From NCBI GenBank assembly GCA_031273075.1, contig JAISSM010000021.1, positions 1-5,279 of the forward strand: 5,279 bases of DNA, in the 5' to 3' direction. Under the pieces are notes generated by a model that saw nothing but the letters and a program-made list of their open reading frames with translations, searched no databases and had not been told where the DNA came from. The stretch comes from Rickettsiales bacterium. Lineage in GTDB: Bacteria; Pseudomonadota; Alphaproteobacteria; Rs-D84. The translations under genes and the position numbers were made by a program. The first letter of the stretch is position 1. Each line of letters starts with the position of its first letter. Positions 1-4,317 of this stretch are shown in pieces.

Positions 1-183
1 GTGCTCGCGCGCCAGAAAATAATGGCCGCGCTTAAAATGTCGACGGATCTGACCTTGTCCGAAATAGGGCGCTTGGTCGGCGGCCGCAATCACGCGTCGG
101 TCTTGTACGCGCTTGGCCAAATCGAAAAGGCGAAGGAAACCGATATGCTTCTTGCCGCGGAATTGGCGGACCTGGCGAACTAG
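1..183 (+). CDS. DnaA domain IV-like DNA-binding protein, 3' end (5'-truncated by window edge)
   Basis: The visible 60 residues match the second half of DnaA domain IV, the helix-turn-helix that binds DnaA boxes in replication initiation. Residues 4-11 (RQKIMAAL) align with the RQxAMxLA helix of DnaA. Residues 20-24 (SEIGR) and 27-34 (GGRNHASV) align with LPEIG and the signature GGRDHTTV, and ALGQIEK at 37-43 matches HACRKIE. The signature is degenerate: the near-invariant Asp is Asn30 and the two Thr are Ala32 and Ser33. This argues against the main DnaA initiator and for a paralogue or stand-alone domain IV protein. The frame is open to position 1. The GTG there could be a start codon, but the first helix of domain IV is missing, so the gene probably begins upstream. 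The gene converges on murI and their stop codons overlap. The domain call is fairly sure; the function is not known. Confidence 0.7.
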   Translation: MLARQKIMAALKMSTDLTLSEIGRLVGGRNHASVLYALGQIEKAKETDMLLAAELADLAN

Positions 184-968
184 ACGGACGCTTTTTCGAT
201 CGCGATCCGGCGGCCGAATAATTTTTCCGCGCTTTGAATGTAATTTTCCGTGACGTCGGTTATGCCGAAAAAGTTTTCCCCGGCTTGAAGTTTGCCTTCG
301 ATTTCCGGATGCCTGGAAAAATATTCCCTAAGCTTTTCGGGGATTATTTCGTCCTGGGAAATAACGTCGACGCCGGGAAGCATTTCCCGTATCAGGCCTT
401 TGTATCTTGGATAATGCGAGCATCCGAGGATCAGCGCGTCGCATTTCAAAAACGGCGGCAGGTAATCCGCGAGGACGACCGGCGCGTACTTGTCGCCTCC
501 GTCTTCAATAAGCGGAACCAAAAGCGGGGTCGCGCGCGCGGTGACTTTGATATCGGGGTCGAGTTTTTTGAGTTCCGATTCGTATATCCCGGATTTTACG
601 GTCGAATTCGTCGCGATAAGCCCGACGTTCTTATAGCCGCGCTCCGTCGTGTATTCCATCGTCGGAATGGATATGCCGAGAATTCTTCTGTCCGGGAAAT
701 TACCCGGAAGATATTCCTGTTGCAGTCTTCGAAGCGCGACGATGGAGGCCGTGTTGCACGCGACTATGACAATGGCGGCGTCGTGTTCGCGGAAGAGCGC
801 GTCGACGCATTCTTTCGAGCAATCGTAAATTTTTTCAGGGGATTTGTTTCCATACGGAAGATTCGCCGTGTCGCCCAGATAAGCGAATCCGTATTTTGGA
901 AAGGCGTCGATAAGCACCTTTGCCACGATCAGGCCCCCGAGCCCCGAATCAAACACGCCGATTTTCAT
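180..968 (-). CDS. murI: Glutamate racemase MurI
   Basis: MurI interconverts L- and D-glutamate in the cytoplasm, without cofactor, to supply D-Glu for peptidoglycan. All family landmarks are present in the 262 residues: FDSGLGG at 6-12 (Asp7, Ser8), GDTANLPYG at 32-40, the first catalytic cysteine in ACNTAS (Cys71), and the second in GCSHYP (Cys183). The usual form of the last motif is GCTHYP, so Ser for Thr is a mild variation. Length is normal for the family. The start is fixed because FDSG begins five residues after Met1. The gene is last in the pilin-efp-murI operon, 3 nt after the efp stop, with no good Shine-Dalgarno sequence, so translational coupling is likely. Its TAG stop overlaps the stop of the convergent DnaA-like gene. 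The aspartate racemase family is the only real alternative, and the motifs favour MurI. Confidence 0.96.
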   Translation of the reverse strand: MKIGVFDSGLGGLIVAKVLIDAFPKYGFAYLGDTANLPYGNKSPEKIYDCSKECVDALFREHDAAIVIVACNTASIVALRRLQQEYLPGNFPDRRILGISIPTMEYTTERGYKNVGLIATNSTVKSGIYESELKKLDPDIKVTARATPLLVPLIEDGGDKYAPVVLADYLPPFLKCDALILGCSHYPRYKGLIREMLPGVDVISQDEIIPEKLREYFSRHPEIEGKLQAGENFFGITDVTENYIQSAEKLFGRRIAIEKASV

Positions 969-971
969 TTT

Positions 972-1535
972 TTATTTCGCCCGTTCCGAATATTCAAGCG
1001 TTTCCGTGTTCACGACGATTTTTTCGCCTGTTTCTATAAACGTCGGGACCGTTATCCTGACGCCGTTGTCAAGCACGGCCGGCTTGCCACTTCCGGACGC
1101 CGTCTGGCCCTTTAGCGCCGGTTCCGTTTCCGCGACGACCGCAACGACGGTTTTCGGAACGGCGACCGAAACGGGCTTGCCCTCTATAAAATTCACGACG
1201 ACGTTCATGTCCGGCTTCAGGAATTTCGCCTGTTCGCCCAGATCCTCCATCGCGAACGCGAATTGTTCGTAATCGTCAAGACGCATGAACGACGCGCTTT
1301 GTCCGTCGTCGTATAAAAACTGGCACGACACGTCTTCGGCCGAAAGTTTTTCGATCTTGTCTTCCGCGCGCCAGCGGTCGTTGCCTTTGTTGCCGGAATC
1401 TATGTCCCGAATGTCCGCGACGACGAACGCGCCGCCTTTGCCCGGTTTGACTTTGGTTATGGAAAGAACGCTGAACCTGCGTCCGTTATGATGGATTATC
1501 CATCCGACCCTCATCTCGTTTGCCGTTGTCGCCAT
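972..1535 (-). CDS. efp: Elongation factor P
   Basis: EF-P binds the ribosome between the P and E sites and relieves stalling at polyproline and similar motifs. The 187-residue length is standard. The N-terminal KOW-like domain carries the tip loop KPGKGGAF (30-37), whose Lys33 corresponds to the modified Lys34 of E. coli EF-P. A Lys here fits the lysine-modified class rather than the arginine-rhamnosylated class; which modifying enzyme is present cannot be seen. Two OB-type domains follow. The C-terminal one shows the family pattern VPTFIETGEKIVVNTETLEY (163-182). Met1 is preferred to Met8 because ANEMRVGWII aligns with the usual EF-P N-terminus and because a GGAGA ribosome binding site lies 5 nt upstream. 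The gene starts 1 nt after the pilin stop and is followed 3 nt later by murI. Confidence 0.96.
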   Translation of the reverse strand: MATTANEMRVGWIIHHNGRRFSVLSITKVKPGKGGAFVVADIRDIDSGNKGNDRWRAEDKIEKLSAEDVSCQFLYDDGQSASFMRLDDYEQFAFAMEDLGEQAKFLKPDMNVVVNFIEGKPVSVAVPKTVVAVVAETEPALKGQTASGSGKPAVLDNGVRITVPTFIETGEKIVVNTETLEYSERAK

Positions 1536-1536
1536 G

Positions 1537-2019
1537 CTATTCTCCGTATGTTATGCGAACCGTGTTTTTGCCGTTGTCGGCGCCGCAATCCGAAGGAATG
1601 GAGGCCGCGCCGCTTTGCCGTCCGTTGGATGCGCGAAATCCGGCGGAATCGGACCACGCTTTGGTTTTGAAGTATTCGCAGTCGGACGCGCCGAGCCCCG
1701 TTATGGATACCGTGAACTGTCTTTTGTCGGCCGACGCGGCCGCAAGTTCGTACCGCCCGCCATAGGGATTTTTATTGCTTATCCCGATCGCGGCGAAAGT
1801 CGTGTTGTTGTCGACGGCGGAGAAATCGTCGTATTGGCCGAACAGCCCGCGGACGTCCGCGGCGATGACGGCGACTTCGTCCATTACTCTGGTTCTTTTT
1901 TGCGACCTTAACGCAAGGCCTATCATCTCGAACGCGGCGACCGTCAAAACCCCCATGACCGCCAGAACGCCCAGCATTTCTATCATGGATCTTCCGGACT
2001 CTGGACTCTTGATTTTCAT
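1537..2019 (-). CDS. Type IV pilin-like protein (type IVb, TcpA/PilS-like)
   Basis: This is a 160-residue prepilin-like protein, expected in the inner membrane and then possibly in a pilus or pseudopilus. A short leader ends in Gly9. The processed protein would begin RSMIEMLGVLAVMGVLTVAA, with Glu14 at the +5 position required by the type III prepilin signal. One hydrophobic helix covers about 12-36. After the helix come a charged region and the block KNPYGGRYEL (83-92). VSITGLGASDC (104-114) follows, and a second cysteine is Cys145. These resemble the NP-G block, the 'ISVDGL--C' segment and the disulfide-bonded D-region of TcpA-type pilins, judged from memory. Arg at +1 is unusual. No prepilin peptidase, ATPase or other pilus gene is in the window. 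A good AGGA site lies 7 nt upstream of the ATG. The gene heads an operon with efp and murI. A type II secretion pseudopilin is the main alternative. Pilin-like is firm; the subtype is less so. Confidence 0.82.
   Translation of the reverse strand: MKIKSPESGRSMIEMLGVLAVMGVLTVAAFEMIGLALRSQKRTRVMDEVAVIAADVRGLFGQYDDFSAVDNNTTFAAIGISNKNPYGGRYELAAASADKRQFTVSITGLGASDCEYFKTKAWSDSAGFRASNGRQSGAASIPSDCGADNGKNTVRITYGE
1541..1545 (-). promoter_or_regulatory. Ribosome binding site of efp, inside the pilin 3' end
   Basis: GGAGA on the minus strand lies 5 nt before the efp ATG. It is formed by the last two sense codons (GGA GAA) of the pilin gene just before its TAG. Pilin termination and efp initiation therefore take place on the same few bases. 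The site also supports the first ATG as the efp start. Confidence 0.75.
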
Positions 2020-2026
2020 AGATTTT

Positions 2027-2030
2027 TCCT
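2027..2030 (-). promoter_or_regulatory. Ribosome binding site of the pilin gene
   Basis: AGGA on the minus strand, within AAAGGAAAAATCT, sits 7 nt before the ATG at 2019. This is good spacing for a Shine-Dalgarno site. It contrasts with uvrC on the other side of the intergenic region, which has none. Confidence 0.7.
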
Positions 2031-2037
2031 TTATTTT

Positions 2038-2046
2038 TGCTATTAT
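2038..2046 (+). promoter_or_regulatory. Likely extended -10 promoter of the uvrC operon
   Basis: The plus strand reads TGC-TATTAT, with TATTAT (2041-2046) matching the -10 consensus at 5 of 6 positions and preceded by a TGN extension. I see no convincing -35; the best is TAGATT at 2019-2024, 3 of 6. The hexamer ends only 8 nt before the uvrC ATG, so transcription would start at or within about 2 nt of the start codon. It occupies the same bases as the minus-strand -10. Confidence 0.45.
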
Positions 2047-2050
2047 AGCA
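2038..2050. repeat. 13-bp palindrome between the divergent operons
   Basis: TGCTAT-T-ATAGCA is an inverted repeat with two 6-nt arms and one central base. Its symmetry places an extended -10 element on both strands. It could also be an operator half-site pair, but a symmetric promoter core explains it without a regulator. Confidence 0.8.
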
Positions 2051-2069
2051 TAAAATGTCGTTTAGTGAA
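2042..2069 (-). promoter_or_regulatory. Promoter of the pilin-efp-murI operon (extended -10)
   Basis: The minus strand reads TGC-TATAAT, a perfect -10 hexamer at 2047-2042 with the TGN extension at 2050-2048. A weak -35 candidate TTCACT (2069-2064) lies 16 nt upstream, inside the uvrC coding start, and matches TTGACA at 4 of 6 positions. Transcription would begin near 2035, giving a leader of about 15 nt that holds the AGGA ribosome binding site. The -10 is strong by eye. The -35 is tentative and may not be needed with an extended -10. Confidence 0.65.
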
Positions 2070-2801
2070 ATGATTTCGTCCGCGCCGAAAAAACCCGGCG
2101 TTTACAAGATGTTCGACGCGAACGGATCCTTGTTGTACGTCGGCAAGGCGAAGGATTTGTCAAAGCGTCTTCGGCAGTACGCGGACGCGGAAAAATTGGA
2201 GTATCCGAAAGTTATAATGCGAAGGCTTGTCGCGCATGTCGAATGGATCACGACGGACACGGAAGCCGCGGCGCTGATTCTGGAACAAACCCTTATCAAA
2301 AAAGAGCGTCCGAAATACAACGTGATTTTGAAGGACGACAAATCGTATCCGTTTCTTGCCCTGTCGAAAGGCGAATATCCCCGCCTTTACAGAATCCGGA
2401 GAAAGCGCGCGGATAAAAAGTACGGGCGCGAATACGGCCCGTTTCCATTCGTGTCGGACCTTGGCGATACGATAAAACTGGTTCAAAAAGTTTGTCAAAT
2501 CCGCACATGCGCGGACACGGTCATGGCGGCGCGGAAAAGACCGTGCATTTTGCATCAAATGGGACGCTGCAGCGCGCCGTGCTGTATCAAAGGTGACGGA
2601 TACGCGAAACAGGTCAAAATGGCGCGAAGCATCCTTGCCGGACATATAAGGATCGTCGCCTCCGACCTTGCCGGTAAAATGAAATCGGCGGCCAAAGATA
2701 AGGATTTCGAGGCGGCCGCCAAATTCCTGGGACAACTTCAGTCTTTACAATCGACCGTGAAAACTGCTATGATAAACAAAGCGAAAGGTGGGAAAAAATG
2801 A
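2055..2801 (+). CDS. uvrC: Short UvrC: GIY-YIG nuclease, Fe-S cysteines and UVR segment only
   Basis: UvrC is the nuclease of UvrABC nucleotide excision repair. This 248-residue protein aligns closely with the first ~245 residues of E. coli UvrC (610 aa). The GIY-YIG nuclease, which makes the 3' incision, shows GVY at 15-17, YVG at 28-30, KDLSKRL at 33-39 with Arg38, and the metal-site Glu77 in ALILEQ. The Fe-S cysteines are Cys152, 164, 172 and 176, with the same C-x11-C-x7-C-x3-C spacing as E. coli. A UVR (UvrB-interacting) helix pair follows at about 206-236, although its usual Arg-Asp is Leu225-Gly226. The RNase H-like nuclease (5' incision) and the HhH domains are absent. The TGA overlaps the pgsA ATG in ATGA, so no remnant follows. 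E. coli Cho is a similar short homologue but lacks UVR. No Shine-Dalgarno site precedes the ATG, and the mRNA may be leaderless. The family call is secure; whether dual incision is possible is not. Confidence 0.93.
   Translation: MSFSEMISSAPKKPGVYKMFDANGSLLYVGKAKDLSKRLRQYADAEKLEYPKVIMRRLVAHVEWITTDTEAAALILEQTLIKKERPKYNVILKDDKSYPFLALSKGEYPRLYRIRRKRADKKYGREYGPFPFVSDLGDTIKLVQKVCQIRTCADTVMAARKRPCILHQMGRCSAPCCIKGDGYAKQVKMARSILAGHIRIVASDLAGKMKSAAKDKDFEAAAKFLGQLQSLQSTVKTAMINKAKGGKK
2784..2792 (+). promoter_or_regulatory. Ribosome binding site of pgsA, inside the uvrC 3' end
   Basis: AAAGGTGGG lies 5 nt before the pgsA ATG at 2798, within the last codons of uvrC. With the ATGA stop/start overlap it suggests that pgsA is translated by re-initiation as well as independent initiation. 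Confidence 0.65.
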
Positions 2802-3379
2802 AAGTATTCGTGAATATTTTGTCGGGTTTCAGAATCGCCGCCGCGTTCGGCGTAATTCCGTTTCTGCTTTTGGAATATTTCGATTGGGCGTTCGCGGTGT
2901 TCGTCTTGGCCGCGGCGACGGATTGGCTTGACGGATTTTTGGCGCGGAAATTCAAGGCCCAAACCAAGCTCGGGGGCGTGCTTGATCAAATAGGCGATAA
3001 GTTTCTGATAGTCAACACGCTTGTAATGGTGACGATGTTCCTGCAAATATGGCCCGTTTTGGCGCCGTCGATGATCATGATATCGCGGGAGCTTTACGTG
3101 TCGGGCCTGCGCGAATTCATGGGGACCCGGAAAATGGAAATGGGCGTTCCGAAAGACAAATTCGCGATGGGAAAAATCAAAACCGCGACGCAGTTTGTAT
3201 CGCTTGCCGCCATATTGCTTTGGGTATGGGCGGTGAATGCGGATTGGCAGAGCGAGTTTCTTACATACTATTTGTTGTTCGGCGGAATAGGCGGATTATG
3301 GGTCGCGCTTTTGGCGTCCCTTGCATCCGCGGCCCAATATACGGTCACATTCGCGAAAAATCTCAAAAAGATTAAATAA
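2798..3379 (+). CDS. pgsA: CDP-diacylglycerol--glycerol-3-phosphate 3-phosphatidyltransferase (PgsA)
   Basis: PgsA makes phosphatidylglycerol phosphate from CDP-diacylglycerol and glycerol 3-phosphate at the inner membrane. This is the committed step to phosphatidylglycerol and cardiolipin. The full CDP-alcohol phosphotransferase motif is present: Asp42, Asp45-Gly46, Ala49-Arg50, Gly59, Asp63, Asp67, with the exact D-x2-D-G-x2-A-R-x8-G-x3-D-x3-D spacing. PgsA-type features are the N-terminal VNILSGFRI (5-13), ISRELYVSGLREF (95-107) and GKIKTATQF (125-133). Several hydrophobic stretches (about 12-41, 68-96, 132-147 and 155-180) fit the multi-helix membrane fold. The 193-residue length is normal. 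The ATG overlaps the uvrC stop by 4 nt and has a good ribosome binding site. The uvrC-pgsA pair is a familiar alphaproteobacterial arrangement. In many relatives the next genes are moaD/moaE, which are not seen here. Confidence 0.95.
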   Translation: MKVFVNILSGFRIAAAFGVIPFLLLEYFDWAFAVFVLAAATDWLDGFLARKFKAQTKLGGVLDQIGDKFLIVNTLVMVTMFLQIWPVLAPSMIMISRELYVSGLREFMGTRKMEMGVPKDKFAMGKIKTATQFVSLAAILLWVWAVNADWQSEFLTYYLLFGGIGGLWVALLASLASAAQYTVTFAKNLKKIK

Positions 3380-3392
3380 AGATCGGATAAGG

Positions 3393-4316
3393 ATGAGCGC
3401 ACCAGTCAAAGTTTCGGCCACAGAGGACGGTATCCGGCTTCACAGGTACTTCGGCCGGCATTATCCGTCGACCAACCTTATGCTTGTGAGAAAACTTTGC
3501 CGAAGCGGCGAGATACGCGTCAATTCCAAAAGATGCGCGGAGTCCGATATTCTGAAGGCGGGCGACTTGGTGCGCGTTCCGCCGATCGCGCAGAACAGGC
3601 CGGACGCGAAATCGAAGCCGGACGTCCCCGAACGCGGGTTTTCCATGTCCGATCTGGAAAAGCTTCGCCAATGCATAGTTCACGACGACGACGACATAGT
3701 CGTGTTCGACAAGCCGGGCGGCCTTGCGGTTCAGGGCGGAAGCGGGATAAAAAAATCCCTGGACAAAATGGCGGCCGCGATGTTTCCGAACGACACCGTT
3801 CTTTTGGTCCATCGCCTTGACATGGAAACGTCCGGCGTAATGGTGGTCGCGAAAAATCAGGCGGCGGCGCAAAAGCTTTCGCGCTCGTTTCAGACCAAGG
3901 AAGTGATAAAGGAATATATCGCGGTGCTTGCCGGAAACGTCGCGCCGAAAGAGGGCGAGATAGATTCGCCGGTGGACGGCAAAAGGGCGGTGACGCGCTA
4001 TAAAGTCATGGGCGGCCTTAAAAACAGCCTGACTTTCGTGCGGTTTCGCCCGCATACCGGAAGGAAGCACCAGCTTCGCGTCCACTCGGCGAATGTGTTG
4101 AAATCCCCCATAGTGGGCGACGATCTTTACGGGGGGCGCAGGTTCGACGGAAAACTTAAGGCGATACTTTCGCCGAACCGCCTGTATTTGGTGGCCGACA
4201 GGATCACGTTCAACCATCCGAAAACGGGAAAGCTTTTGACCGTGCGCATAAGCGTTCCGGAATGGATGCGCCAGGTCGCCGAATTGTGCGAAGTCGACGT
4301 GGCCGGGGGTCTTTGA
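3393..4316 (+). CDS. rluC: RluC/RluD-family 23S rRNA pseudouridine synthase (RluC-like)
   Basis: The protein isomerises uridines to pseudouridine in 23S rRNA. The 307 residues begin with an S4 RNA-binding domain (about 14-63, with LVRKLCRSGEIRVNSKR). The catalytic domain has DKPGGLAVQGG (106-116), HRLDMETSG (140-148) with catalytic Asp143, and HTGRKHQLRVH (221-231) followed by PIVGDDLYGG (239-248). The AVQGG form and the length suit RluC, which in E. coli modifies 955, 2504 and 2580; RluD or another paralogue remains possible. The start is ATG 3393, 13 nt after the pgsA stop, because the S4 domain begins shortly after it and a GGA lies 5 nt upstream. An in-frame ATG at 3321 would add 24 residues from within pgsA and is unlikely. 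There is a run of four Asp (98-101). The gene is third in the uvrC operon, and its TGA is 1 nt before the asmA-like ATG. Confidence 0.9.
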   Translation: MSAPVKVSATEDGIRLHRYFGRHYPSTNLMLVRKLCRSGEIRVNSKRCAESDILKAGDLVRVPPIAQNRPDAKSKPDVPERGFSMSDLEKLRQCIVHDDDDIVVFDKPGGLAVQGGSGIKKSLDKMAAAMFPNDTVLLVHRLDMETSGVMVVAKNQAAAQKLSRSFQTKEVIKEYIAVLAGNVAPKEGEIDSPVDGKRAVTRYKVMGGLKNSLTFVRFRPHTGRKHQLRVHSANVLKSPIVGDDLYGGRRFDGKLKAILSPNRLYLVADRITFNHPKTGKLLTVRISVPEWMRQVAELCEVDVAGGL

Positions 4317-4317
4317 A

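Noticed and set aside
184..230. Intrinsic terminator after the DnaA-like gene
   Set aside because: A short T run (192-196) and small GATC/CGCG palindromes exist, but there is no GC-rich stem directly before the T run, and the stretch encodes the MurI C-terminus.
234..1115. Long plus-strand open frame (293 codons) antisense to murI and the end of efp
   Set aside because: It is Arg/Phe-rich with no recognisable motif and lies opposite two clearly real genes. It is a by-product of their codon bias.
2111..2123. GTTC-N5-GAAC palindrome near the uvrC start as an SOS (LexA) box
   Set aside because: Spacing and half-site orientation do not match the alphaproteobacterial GTTC-N7-GTTC or GAAC-N7-GTTC forms as I know them. 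It lies inside coding sequence and encodes the conserved F-D-A-N region.
2160..2735. Minus-strand open frame (191 codons) antisense to uvrC
   Set aside because: It is low-complexity, rich in Arg and Phe, with no domain, and lies opposite conserved GIY-YIG and Fe-S motifs.
2793..2801. Possible -1 frameshift on the A6 run joining UvrC to PgsA
   Set aside because: A -1 slip would enter the pgsA frame, but the run in frame is G-AAA-AAA, not a full A-AAA-AAN heptamer, and PgsA needs its own N-terminus. Stop/start re-initiation at ATGA explains the arrangement.
3321..3392. Upstream ATG extending rluC by 24 residues into pgsA
   Set aside because: The extra residues are basic and unlike the family. 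The S4 domain starts soon after ATG 3393, which has its own GGA upstream.
3372..4217. Long minus-strand open frame (281 codons) antisense to rluC
   Set aside because: The plus strand has complete pseudouridine synthase motifs. The antisense product has no family signature and no ribosome binding site of note.
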